DNA of 17,191 bases from an uncultured Clostridia bacterium (GCA_947629895.1 CANRFP010000024.1:1-17191); one strand, 5' to 3'. Positions 6,071 to 14,043 are shown, counted from the stretch's first letter. Notes: generated from the letters alone by a model not told the origin. Translations and numbers: made by a program.

Positions 6071-6353
6071 GATCCTTCGACTTCGCTCAGGATGACAATA
6101 TAGCCGCTGTCATGTTGAGCGCAGCGAAACATCCAAAGAGTAACGCTCGCACGCTGTCATGTTGAGCGCAAGCGAAACATCCAAAGAGTAACGCTTAAAG
6201 TGGATGAGATCCTTCGGCTCCGCTACGCTCCGTAGCGCCAACGCCCGTAAGCCCGTCAGCGAGATTGCTTCGCAATGCAGGATGACAGCATAGGGTTTAT
6301 TGGGATGACAATATAGCCGCTGTCATGTTGAGCGCAGCGAAACATCCAAAGAG
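6069..6353. repeat. Cluster of interspersed palindromic (REP-like) repeats
   Basis: Five related units fill the space between the small gene and the terminator. Direct-type units ('gagatccttcg...aggatgaca') lie at about 6069-6096 and 6205-6287. Inverted-type units ('ctgtcatgttgagcgc...gaaacatcc') lie at 6107-6136, 6153-6184 and 6319-6349. The two types are imperfect reverse complements, so opposite units can pair. Bases 6090-6140 and 6303-6353 are a perfect 51-bp direct repeat. The second direct-type unit is enlarged by about 55 bp containing the hairpins CGCTACG-CTC-CGTAGCG (6221-6237) and ATTGC-TTC-GCAAT (6264-6276). The motif resembles a repeat widespread in bacterial intergenic regions. 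The stretch is richer in G/C than its neighbours and has no supported ORF. Confidence 0.85.
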
Positions 6354-6367
6354 GATGGAATGACAAC

Positions 6368-6399
6368 AAAAAAAGACCGAAAATTCGGTCTCTTTTTTT
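6368..6399. terminator. Bidirectional intrinsic terminator between convergent genes
   Basis: AGACCGAA-AA-TTCGGTCT is a perfect 8-bp hairpin with a run of A on its left (6368-6374) and T on its right (6393-6399), so it works in both directions. On plus it ends transcripts from the small gene through the repeats. On minus it closes the VirB6-like gene, whose stop codon (6400-6398) touches the hairpin. Confidence 0.9.
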
Positions 6400-8977
6400 A
6401 TTTCTTTTTCGAAATTTCATCAAGCTTGTCAAGCATTTTCTTGGTGAGCTTAAGATTCTCCTCTGCAAGTTCTGTTCCTGCTGACATTTTTTCGGTGAGT
6501 TTAAGATTTTGTTCTGCATAGTCTGCTGCACGTCTTTGCTGGTCAACAGGTTTCTTGATGGCATCACGAATGCCAGCCGCTGCTGGATGTGCACTAACAA
6601 CATTATCATTAATCCACTTAAATGGATTTGCATCTTTCCACTTACCTGTGAGATTTTCAACCACGTTGTTCTTCTGTCGTTGATTTTTTGCTTCAATTGT
6701 TGCTTCAATACTTTTTATGGTTTCTTCATAACCTTTTTTGGTTGCTTCAAGGCCCCTTTTGGTTGTGTCAAATGCAACTGCAGTTCTACCATTTTTTTCT
6801 CGTAAATCCTTATATCTAGTATCTTTCTTCTCAAACTCTTTTCTTACTACATCAAAGTCGGTCTTGGACCAGCCTCTATCACCCATACCATGATGACCTC
6901 GGTAGTCCATCACGTCGGCCAAAGCTGCTGCTCTTGCATCATCCAATCCCGCATGTCTTGCTTGCACCTCAAAAGCGTCCCGGTCAAATCTGTTTCCTTT
7001 TTGCCCTTTCACGCTTTCAATTAAATTGTCAATTGTCTCCTGCTCTGCAACTTCACCTAATTGCCCTTCAACTGCGTTTATTTGCCCTTCAGTTTGTTTT
7101 AATCTTTGTTTATCTCTCATAGTTCCTGGGCCATACAAGTAATCTCCAGCTTTTTGTTGCCATTTCGTTTTACCAGTAAAGAAATTTCCCATTGCTTTAA
7201 AGCCATTTCTGTCAACAAGTGATCCGTCAGCACCTTTTTTTCGGAGAATTCCACCATGTGCATTTCCGTTTTTGTCATACCAACCCATTGTAGCAGCTCC
7301 AATACCTTTCTCTGCCAAACGCTCCAAAGGATTGTATCGGGAAACTTTTGTTGCGAATTTTGCGGCACCGGCGGTCATTTTAAGTGCCCCACCAACGGCG
7401 CTGCTCACATCTTTACTCATTTCTTCACCCGTTTTTTGGGCATCCGCAGCACCAATAATTGTGGAAAGTGTGGAAATCACCGCTTTGGTTGTGATTAAGC
7501 CAACAATTATGAACAAAGTGCTTGCCAAAGCATCGGCAATTCCAATGTTAAAGAATTTGATTTGATTTATATACGGCAATATCAACATAACTAAGTTCAT
7601 GCCGACCACTGCGCCATAAGTCATCAAAACTTGTTTTAAGAAGTTTTCTCGCCAATTCTTGGCGGCTTGTCCATTATCCAAAGGCATAAGCCCATATAAT
7701 GGCGGTGCGATAAGGAACAGCACAATGCACATGAAGAACCTTGCCATCAGCCCCAAGATGATGTTTAAGAAAATTGTAAAGCAAACAATAACTGCGCCAA
7801 ATCCGACAACAAAATTAAACTGCCATAGGTCATAGAAATACCACACCAAGCCCACATTAAATTTTGAAAAGGCAATTGTAAGGTAGCTGGTGAAGTTTGA
7901 TAGCCCAGACACAATATCCAGTGAAATAAGATGCTTCCAATCCTCCGCAGTGTACATCGGCGCTATTCTACACCCTTGCGCCGCATGCAAATTGCAAGCA
8001 AAAGCCAAGTCAATCATTTCAGCAAGTTCTTCGTTTCCTTCTGCATCCTTAAACAATTGGAAATCCTCATCATCCGGCCCACCCGTGTAACTGCGGCGCC
8101 CATACCAATTGTTTAGCCTTGCGCGATTTGCGTTGTATGCCGCGGCTTTAAACAAAGTGCCAGAAAAAGTGGCATTTGTTGCGGCAACACTTGCTAGGTT
8201 AACCCCATAAACGGTGTAATAATCATCAAAGACGTCTTGTTCCAGCTCTCCATAAAGCACGCCGCTGCCCACGCCAAAAATATCGTAAAAGACATAGGAT
8301 TTTTCGCCTTTTGTGGTGCTGTTTGGGTTGTCATCAAAATTCCGCGAGGTGTAAGTTGAATATAAATATTTTGAAACGTTGTTTGACCCATACATGCTTA
8401 TAATGGCCGTGTCAGAGGTTGATGTGAATTTGTCTAGCGCTGTTAAAAGTGCTTGTGAAAGATAAAGCCCCAAAACGATTGTGATTGGCACAATTGCCAT
8501 TCCAACAAGCGCTCTGCCGGCTGTGTATACATATTGCATTGGGCCTTTTGCAGCTTTTTCATCATAGTTATAATGCCCCTTTATTATTGCAACCAAAGTT
8601 GCTGCAAACAAGATGATAACTCCAAAAATTACAAATGACCAGAAAACTGTGGACAAAATGGAATATTGCAAATCATATTCATTTATTCCCAAAATGCCCG
8701 TGATGAATTGTGTGACAAGGTCTCCCGTTGTGTTGACTATTTTTCCTGAAACAGGGTCTTTTATATAAACAATGTCAAGCCCCGCAATCTTTCTGAAGAA
8801 AAGTTGTAACACGTCCATGAGGCACACGAGGCTGGCATACATCAAATACATAAATTTTGGAATAAAATCTAAAAGGCCCCCAATGACTTCCATTATTGGG
8901 CCAACAATATTGTCTACTATAAACTGTGCAACTTCGGTTATTATGGAAAAAATTCCACCTTGCATTGCAATATGCAT
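6398..8977 (-). CDS. VirB6/TrbL-like polytopic membrane protein with long cytoplasmic tail
   Basis: 859 residues. Hydrophobic segments lie at about 10-62 (one or two), 105-133, 150-182, 385-425 (two), 448-470 and 480-510. A polar, probably external loop (190-365) carries Cys328 and Cys336. A hydrophilic tail (515-859) is rich in charged predicted coiled coil and ends in a duplicated motif, EQNLKLTEKM / EENLKLTKKM (822-831 and 839-848). The segment FIPKFMYLMYASLVCLMDVLQLFFRKIAGLD and the helical-bundle layout recall VirB6/TrbL channel subunits, including the Mbov_0396-type proteins of Gram-positive integrative elements; this is fold-level recognition only. AGGAGG lies 4 nt before the ATG. It is monocistronic, and no VirB4, VirD4, relaxase or hydrolase lies nearby, so a conjugative role is uncertain. 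Confidence 0.6.
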   Translation of the reverse strand: MHIAMQGGIFSIITEVAQFIVDNIVGPIMEVIGGLLDFIPKFMYLMYASLVCLMDVLQLFFRKIAGLDIVYIKDPVSGKIVNTTGDLVTQFITGILGINEYDLQYSILSTVFWSFVIFGVIILFAATLVAIIKGHYNYDEKAAKGPMQYVYTAGRALVGMAIVPITIVLGLYLSQALLTALDKFTSTSDTAIISMYGSNNVSKYLYSTYTSRNFDDNPNSTTKGEKSYVFYDIFGVGSGVLYGELEQDVFDDYYTVYGVNLASVAATNATFSGTLFKAAAYNANRARLNNWYGRRSYTGGPDDEDFQLFKDAEGNEELAEMIDLAFACNLHAAQGCRIAPMYTAEDWKHLISLDIVSGLSNFTSYLTIAFSKFNVGLVWYFYDLWQFNFVVGFGAVIVCFTIFLNIILGLMARFFMCIVLFLIAPPLYGLMPLDNGQAAKNWRENFLKQVLMTYGAVVGMNLVMLILPYINQIKFFNIGIADALASTLFIIVGLITTKAVISTLSTIIGAADAQKTGEEMSKDVSSAVGGALKMTAGAAKFATKVSRYNPLERLAEKGIGAATMGWYDKNGNAHGGILRKKGADGSLVDRNGFKAMGNFFTGKTKWQQKAGDYLYGPGTMRDKQRLKQTEGQINAVEGQLGEVAEQETIDNLIESVKGQKGNRFDRDAFEVQARHAGLDDARAAALADVMDYRGHHGMGDRGWSKTDFDVVRKEFEKKDTRYKDLREKNGRTAVAFDTTKRGLEATKKGYEETIKSIEATIEAKNQRQKNNVVENLTGKWKDANPFKWINDNVVSAHPAAAGIRDAIKKPVDQQRRAADYAEQNLKLTEKMSAGTELAEENLKLTKKMLDKLDEISKKK

Positions 8978-9003
8978 ATAGCCTCCTCAAACTATTCTCT
9001 CTC

Positions 9004-9032
9004 ATTTTAACAAATTAATTTACATTTTGCAA
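9004..9032 (-). promoter_or_regulatory. Promoter of the VirB6-like gene
   Basis: TTGCAA (9032-9027), 17 nt, then TAAAAT (9009-9004) with a preceding TGT (extended -10), on the minus strand. Predicted start near 8997, about 20 nt before the ATG. Divergent from uvrC. Confidence 0.65.
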
Positions 9033-9074
9033 CAAAATTCGTAAAAAAAGTGGAAAATATTGGATAAAATGTTC

Positions 9075-9080
9075 TATAAT
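9075..9080 (+). promoter_or_regulatory. -10 box directly upstream of the uvrC start codon
   Basis: A perfect TATAAT ends 6 nt before the ATG at 9087, so the transcript would begin at or next to the start codon. The best -35 candidate, GTGGAA at 9050-9055 with a 19-nt spacer, is poor. A second weak option, TAAAAT at 9065-9070, would still give a leader of only about 10 nt. No ribosome binding site precedes the ATG. Confidence 0.5.
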
Positions 9081-9086
9081 ATAGCC

Positions 9087-10895
9087 ATGAACGAAAAAAT
9101 TCGCGAAAAACTGAAAAATTTAACCACTCGCCCCGGCGTGTATATCATGCGTGACAAAAATGGCGAGATTATTTATATTGGCAAGGCAAAAAATCTCAAA
9201 AACCGCGTTAGCCAATATTTCCGCAACAGCCCAAAACCAAGCAAAGTGCAAGCAATGGTGGACAATGTTGACAATTTTGATTATTTCATTGCCACAAGCG
9301 AACTTGATGCGCTGGGGTTGGAGAGCAACCTCATTCACAAACACCAACCTTTTTACAACATTTTGCTCAAAGACGGCAAGGCATTTCCATACATTAAAAT
9401 TGACATGAAAGATGACTTCCCTAGGTTGGAAATTGTTAGAAAAGTGAAAAAAAATGATGGGGCAAAATATTTTGGGCCTTACATTGCAGGAATTGACCCC
9501 AAAGAACTTTTGAAAATCATAAGTTTTGCATTCAAAATTCGCACCTGCGGCGGAAAAATTGACGGAAAAGCAAAAAGAGAATGTTTGAACTATTCTATGG
9601 GGCTTTGCCTTGCACCTTGCACGGGAAGAGTGACAAAAGAGCAATATGGGCAAGAGATAAAAAAGGTTGTGAAATTTTTGAGCGGCAATGATGACGAAGT
9701 GGAAGAAATTTTGAAAGAAAAAATGGAAACCGCATCACAAATGGAAAATTTTGAGCGCGCCATTGAACTGCGAGAAAGCTTGAAAATGATTGCTAAACTT
9801 AAACAAAAAGTGGTTGCAAACTTGCCTAAAAATGTTGACAAAGATGTGTTTTGTTTCCACTCAAATGGGCTTAGCGGCGTTGTGACGGCGCTTGTTATTC
9901 GCGGCGGAAAAATTTTGGGTGTGATGAACTTTGTGCAAAGCGATGCCGAACTTGAAGAAAATGAAACTTTGTTCAATTTTTTAACGCAATATTATGCAAA
10001 TTCGCTTGTGCCAAATGAACTTATTTTAAGCCACCAAATTGACGAAGAGTTGTTCAAGCAATATGTTGGCAAAAATGTGAAAATAATTTCAAATCCGCAT
10101 GGAATAAACCTGACACTTTTGAAAATGGCACGCGAGAACGCGGAGGAATATTTGACAAAACATCTTGAAAAGGAAAAGCGGGATTATGAACAGTCTTTTG
10201 GCGCAATGAAACTTTTGCAAGAAAAAGTTGGGCTTAAAAATTTGCCAAGAAGAATGGAGTGTTATGACATTTCGCACATCAGCGGCACAAACAAAGTGGC
10301 ATCTATGGTGGTTTTCATTGACGGCGTGCCAGCGAAAAAACACTATCGAAAATTCAAAATCAAAACGGTGCAGGGCAACAACGACTTTGAAAGTTTGAAA
10401 GAGGCCTTAACGCGAAGATTGAAGCGTTATTGCGAGCAAAACGGCGAAAGTTTTAAGGAAAAGCCAGATTTGTTGGTGATTGACGGCGGAAAAGGGCAAC
10501 TTTCGTCTTGTTATGAAATTTTGCAGAGTTTTGGGCTGCAAGACAAAATTGAAATGATTTCTTTGGCAAAAAGGATTGAGGAAGTTTTCACAACAAAAAC
10601 AAACGTTCCGGTGATTTTGAAATACGCAAGCGCCGAGCTTCGCCTGCTGCAAAGGCTGCGCGACGAGGCTCACCGTTTTGCCATCACTTTTCACCGCAGT
10701 TTAAGAACAAAATCGCAAACAAAAAGCGAACTTGAAGATGTTGTTGGGCTTGGGCCAAAAAAGATTGAGGCTCTGCTTTTGGCGTTTGGAACAACGGAAA
10801 ACATTAAAAAGGCAACCAAAGAGGAACTTTGCCTTGTGAAAGGAATAACCCCCGCCCTCGCCCACGAAATTTTGAAATTAAACGAAGAAAAATAA
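9087..10895 (+). CDS. uvrC: UvrABC excinuclease subunit C
   Basis: 602 residues, the normal size for UvrC, which makes the two incisions around bulky DNA lesions after UvrA/UvrB loading. Domains in order: GIY-YIG nuclease (GVY 17-19, YIG 30-32) for the 3' cut; four cysteines 154/166/174/178 (CGGKIDGKAKREC...CLAPC) where UvrC holds an Fe-S cluster; UVR helix near 205-240 for UvrB contact; RNase H-like nuclease with Asp394 (YDISH), Asp466 (VIDGGKGQL) and His529 (RDEAHR) for the 5' cut; tandem helix-hairpin-helix at about 550-600. The start MNEKIREKL matches the family N-terminus. In-frame ATG 9069 and TTG 9060 would put the -10 box inside the gene and have no better ribosome binding site. Monocistronic; no obvious terminator follows. 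Confidence 0.95.
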   Translation: MNEKIREKLKNLTTRPGVYIMRDKNGEIIYIGKAKNLKNRVSQYFRNSPKPSKVQAMVDNVDNFDYFIATSELDALGLESNLIHKHQPFYNILLKDGKAFPYIKIDMKDDFPRLEIVRKVKKNDGAKYFGPYIAGIDPKELLKIISFAFKIRTCGGKIDGKAKRECLNYSMGLCLAPCTGRVTKEQYGQEIKKVVKFLSGNDDEVEEILKEKMETASQMENFERAIELRESLKMIAKLKQKVVANLPKNVDKDVFCFHSNGLSGVVTALVIRGGKILGVMNFVQSDAELEENETLFNFLTQYYANSLVPNELILSHQIDEELFKQYVGKNVKIISNPHGINLTLLKMARENAEEYLTKHLEKEKRDYEQSFGAMKLLQEKVGLKNLPRRMECYDISHISGTNKVASMVVFIDGVPAKKHYRKFKIKTVQGNNDFESLKEALTRRLKRYCEQNGESFKEKPDLLVIDGGKGQLSSCYEILQSFGLQDKIEMISLAKRIEEVFTTKTNVPVILKYASAELRLLQRLRDEAHRFAITFHRSLRTKSQTKSELEDVVGLGPKKIEALLLAFGTTENIKKATKEELCLVKGITPALAHEILKLNEEK

Positions 10896-10908
10896 TTTGA
10901 TTTTTGTT

Positions 10909-10937
10909 TTGAAAAGCTTTTGCTTGTGTGATATACT
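10909..10937 (+). promoter_or_regulatory. Promoter of the plus-strand glycan operon
   Basis: TTGAAA (10909-10914), 17 nt, then TATACT (10932-10937) with TGA before it (extended -10). The predicted start near 10944 coincides with AAGGAG (10944-10949), again leaving a leader of about 11 nt. Confidence 0.75.
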
Positions 10938-10954
10938 CCAATTAAGGAGAAACT

Positions 10955-11773
10955 ATGAGAAAATTAAACGTTTTAAGCGATTGGGAAACTGCCAAGTATA
11001 TCATCGACCATAAATGCTCGGTTGCAAGATATGGTGATGGCGAAATGGACATTATGCTTGGAATAAATATTCCTTTCCAAAAAAGCACACACAAATTGAG
11101 AAAAATGTTAAAAGAAGTTAAAACAACCGATAAGTGCTTGTGTTGTGTGAGCGATGTTTTTAATAAAGAGCGCTTCAACAAAAACACAATTGTTGAAAAA
11201 GACTATAAATTTTGGCAAAAAGTAAAATTCTTTACAAAACCTTTCTATTATTTTTATTTTGGCAAAAACGAGGTTTTGGGCGACACATTTGTTTCAAGAT
11301 TTTATTTGCGATTTAAAGACCACTCACAAACGCCAGATTATATAAAATTCTTAAAACAAATCTGGCAAGACAGAAACCTGATTTTTGTGGAAGGCGAAAA
11401 GACAAGACTCGGCGTTGGAAATGATTTCTTTGACAACGCAAAATCTATAAGAAGGATTTTGGGACCAAGCAAAAACGCGTTTGATAAATATGACGAAATT
11501 AAGAAGGCAATTTTGGAGAACGCAAAAAAAGATGACCTTGTTATTTGTGCACTTGGGCCAACCGCCACCGTGCTTGCCTATGATTTGTCAGAGCAAATGC
11601 AAATTTTGGATTTGGGGCATATTGACATTGAATATGAGTGGTTTTTAAGGCACGCAGACAAAAAAATTCCTATTGAAAACAAATATGTGAACGAGTGCGG
11701 AAAAGACGGAAGAAATCCTGGCGAATGCACCGACAAAACCTATCTTTCGCAAATAATTAAAAGAATCGATTGA
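10955..11773 (+). CDS. GT-D fold glycosyltransferase (DUF1792 family)
   Basis: 272 residues. SVARYGDGEMDIMLGINIPFQ (22-42) is the DUF1792 signature; further family features are CALGPTATVLAYDL (198-211) and LDLGHIDIEYEWF (218-230). DUF1792 defines the GT-D fold, known from streptococcal enzymes that extend O-linked glycans on serine-rich repeat proteins, and is also common in capsule loci. The acidic residues of the GDGE motif (25-30) are likely to bind metal or sugar nucleotide. No membrane segment is seen, so the protein is cytosolic, perhaps membrane-associated. AAGGAG lies 5 nt before the ATG. First gene of a three-gene operon; the next gene starts 15 nt after its stop. Donor and acceptor sugars cannot be predicted. 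Confidence 0.88.
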   Translation: MRKLNVLSDWETAKYIIDHKCSVARYGDGEMDIMLGINIPFQKSTHKLRKMLKEVKTTDKCLCCVSDVFNKERFNKNTIVEKDYKFWQKVKFFTKPFYYFYFGKNEVLGDTFVSRFYLRFKDHSQTPDYIKFLKQIWQDRNLIFVEGEKTRLGVGNDFFDNAKSIRRILGPSKNAFDKYDEIKKAILENAKKDDLVICALGPTATVLAYDLSEQMQILDLGHIDIEYEWFLRHADKKIPIENKYVNECGKDGRNPGECTDKTYLSQIIKRID

Positions 11774-11788
11774 TTTTGGAGGAAAAAA

Positions 11789-12763
11789 ATGAAAAAGGGA
11801 TTGATTTCTGTTGTTATCCCCTGCTTTAATTGTGAAAAATATTTAGATGACACCGTTAAATGCTTAAACGAACAAACCTACAAAAATTTTGAGGCAATTT
11901 TTGTTAATGACGGTTCAACTGACGGCACTTTAAACAAACTCAATGACCTTTGCAAAAACAGCAAACAATACAAGGTTTTTTCAAAAGAAAATGGCGGCGC
12001 AAGTTCGGCAAGAAATTTTGGACTTTCAAAAGCAGAAGGCGAATTTGTGCTTTTCTATGACTCCGATGACCTGCTCGCCCCAAATCATTTGGAAACTCTT
12101 GCAAAAGAAATTGCCAATTTTGACTGTTTGGTGACAAGTTCGATTACAATAGATGACAACACCCGCTATGACGATGTAAAAAAAATTGAAACCTTTAATA
12201 AAACAGAGGTGTTTGAAGGTGCTGACGAACTTGTTGCCCAAATGATAATAACCAAAAAATTTATCACAGGTTTTTGGAACAAACTTTTGCGAGCATCAAT
12301 TTTAAAAGAATTTAAAACATATCCAAATGTTTTCACCGAAAATGTTCACTATGCAGAGGACGCACTTTTTGGAGTGGAATATTTTTTACATTGCAAAAAT
12401 GCAAAATGCATAAATTTGAAATCCTATTATTACAGAAGCCATCCCGGAAGTTTATCAAAAGCGTTCAGCAAAAGAATGCTTACAGTGACCAACTCGTTTG
12501 ACAAATACATTGAAATTTGTGAGGGCCGCCCACTTGCGCTTCAATATGTAAAAAGTTTTATATGCATGCTTTGTATCGAATTTTTGTTTAGAATAAGATT
12601 TAATAAATTTTACGACAAAAAAACAGTGGATTTTTTCTTCTCAACATTAAAAAAATATAAAAAAGACCTAAGAAAATGCAAAAAAGCGGCTTTTTATTAC
12701 AGATTTTTAACGCCTTGCACCATTTGCCTGTTGAAATTGCTTTTTGTGGGAAAATTAAAATAG
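11789..12763 (+). CDS. Family 2 glycosyltransferase (GT-A fold)
   Basis: 324 residues. The N-terminal catalytic half is typical GT2: ISVVIPCFN (6-14), FVNDGSTDGT (38-47) for the nucleotide, ENGGASSARNFGL (67-79), and the metal-binding DSD (91-93, in FYDSDDLL). The C-terminal half is less conserved, basic, and ends in a hydrophobic stretch (FLTPCTICLLKLLFVGKLK) that could hold it at the membrane. GGAGG lies 6 nt before the ATG. Its first 100 residues are closely similar to those of the two GT2 proteins on the minus strand, especially the one at 15005-15949 (same MKKGLIS start), so the three are probably paralogues. Sugar specificity is not readable. Confidence 0.93.
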   Translation: MKKGLISVVIPCFNCEKYLDDTVKCLNEQTYKNFEAIFVNDGSTDGTLNKLNDLCKNSKQYKVFSKENGGASSARNFGLSKAEGEFVLFYDSDDLLAPNHLETLAKEIANFDCLVTSSITIDDNTRYDDVKKIETFNKTEVFEGADELVAQMIITKKFITGFWNKLLRASILKEFKTYPNVFTENVHYAEDALFGVEYFLHCKNAKCINLKSYYYRSHPGSLSKAFSKRMLTVTNSFDKYIEICEGRPLALQYVKSFICMLCIEFLFRIRFNKFYDKKTVDFFFSTLKKYKKDLRKCKKAAFYYRFLTPCTICLLKLLFVGKLK

Positions 12764-12771
12764 GTGATTAG

Positions 12772-14043
12772 ATGGATAAAGTCAAAAAAAAATTATGCCA
12801 TTTGAAAAAACACTTTGATTTTAAAGAAAGTGAACTTGAAGAAATCCGCAAAATGTATTTGGGGCAACCTTTCAACCGTGAAGATGAAGGCTATTTGAAA
12901 TTGTTGGAAAAATCGAAGGCGTTGTGTGATAAATACAATTCTGTTTGCCAAAAAGAACTTGCGAAAAAAAGAAAATCCAAACATTGCAAAACCTCTTTGA
13001 TTGCCTACATCTATTTCTATTTTAAAAAATTGCACCTTTTAAAGTTGCTTTTTCCAATTCATGGTTTTATTTTGTATGCAGAAAGCGGAATTGATGCAGT
13101 GATTGGCCTTGTGGACTTGAAAGGTTATGGGTTTATAAATCAAAATGTTCGCTTCACGCCCAACTCCCTAGTGGATGTTAAAAAAGGAAATGTTTTTGCA
13201 CTTGACATTACTGTTGGCGCAACCACCCAATCTGCCGCTCTAAACAAAATCACAATACAAAAAAATTGTTGGATTTGTGCCGGCGTTTGTGTTTGTCCAA
13301 AAACCGATATTGAAATTGGGCAAGAAAGTGTGCTTGGCGCAGGTGCTTTTGTTGAAACCTCACTTCCTGCCAATTCTTTGGCTGTTGGAAGGCCAGCAAA
13401 AAGAATAAAAGATGTGAATGAAAGCAAAAATTCAAACATTTCTTCCCCTTTTTCCGCCGAACAGAAAAAATTTATTATGGAACACATAAAAAAGCACAAC
13501 TTTGGCAAGGTTTGTCCGGAATTTGAAAAAGCAATAAGCGGCCAAGTTTTCAATTCCATGGACAGAAAATTTTCTTATCTTTTGAGGTTAACCCGCTGCC
13601 TTTGTGATGAACTTAATTTTGAAGAAATCACACAAGCACGAAGAGAGGAAATTTTGGATATTCTCTTTGCAAGTCACGGAAAAAATCTTAAAGTTGGAAA
13701 AAATCTTAAAGTGGACTGTCTTGGCACAATTTTAATTGGCAACAATGTGACAATTGGCAACAATGTGTCAATGGGTGGGAACATAATTTTAGAGGACAAC
13801 GTGAAAATTGATGACAACTGCATTCTTTTTGCCTCTGGTCACAGCACGAAAGCCAAAGAGCGCACAATGAAATTTTCCATAAAGAAAGGTTTTTATGAAG
13901 ACACCTTTTACTCCTCAATTTTGGTCAAAAGAAATTGCAAAATAAGAAAAAACACTGTTGTTGTTCCAAACAGTGTTGTAAATATCAGCACGCCCGAAAA
14001 TTCGCTTTATGTAAAAGACAAAGTGATTATTTCAAACACTTAA
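12772..14043 (+). CDS. Tandem left-handed beta-helix acyltransferase (two fused hexapeptide modules)
   Basis: 423 residues that split into two acetyltransferase-like halves. Half 1 (about 1-218) has a helical lead like the maltose-acetyltransferase N-domain (ESELEEIRKMYLGQPFNRED...LCDKYNS), then hexapeptide strands and a classic end, VLGAGAFVETSLPANSLAVGRPAKRIK, but no obvious catalytic His. Half 2 (about 228-423) repeats the layout: a helical lead, the hexapeptide run TILIGNNVTIGNNVSMGGNIILEDNVKI, then FASGHS with His357 as the probable catalytic base, but a degenerate end (SLYVKDKVI). The family acetylates sugars or nucleotide sugars from acetyl-CoA; here it probably decorates the glycan made by its neighbours. 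A weak AGGTGA overlapping the preceding stop codon serves the ATG. Its last 17 bp overlap the convergent GT2 gene. Confidence 0.85.
   Translation: MDKVKKKLCHLKKHFDFKESELEEIRKMYLGQPFNREDEGYLKLLEKSKALCDKYNSVCQKELAKKRKSKHCKTSLIAYIYFYFKKLHLLKLLFPIHGFILYAESGIDAVIGLVDLKGYGFINQNVRFTPNSLVDVKKGNVFALDITVGATTQSAALNKITIQKNCWICAGVCVCPKTDIEIGQESVLGAGAFVETSLPANSLAVGRPAKRIKDVNESKNSNISSPFSAEQKKFIMEHIKKHNFGKVCPEFEKAISGQVFNSMDRKFSYLLRLTRCLCDELNFEEITQARREEILDILFASHGKNLKVGKNLKVDCLGTILIGNNVTIGNNVSMGGNIILEDNVKIDDNCILFASGHSTKAKERTMKFSIKKGFYEDTFYSSILVKRNCKIRKNTVVVPNSVVNISTPENSLYVKDKVIISNT

Noticed and set aside
6069..6353. Possible CRISPR array in the repeat cluster
   Set aside because: Only three copies of one orientation, unequal spacing (about 46 and 166 bp), units in both orientations, and repeated rather than unique 'spacer' sequence. 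No cas genes nearby.
6256..6708. 150-residue minus-strand frame running through the repeats and the VirB6-like 3' end
   Set aside because: It overlaps the VirB6-like coding region in another frame, crosses the terminator and runs into the repeat cluster; its sequence is an out-of-frame reading of these.
9060..9086. Upstream TTG/ATG starts for uvrC
   Set aside because: They add MDKMFYNIA, which is not typical of UvrC, have no good ribosome binding site, and would place the only good -10 box inside the gene. Not fully excluded.
10909..10920. AAAAGCTTTT palindrome after uvrC as a terminator
   Set aside because: The stem is A/T-rich with only a central GC, has no loop and no T-run after it. It lies within the promoter of the next operon.
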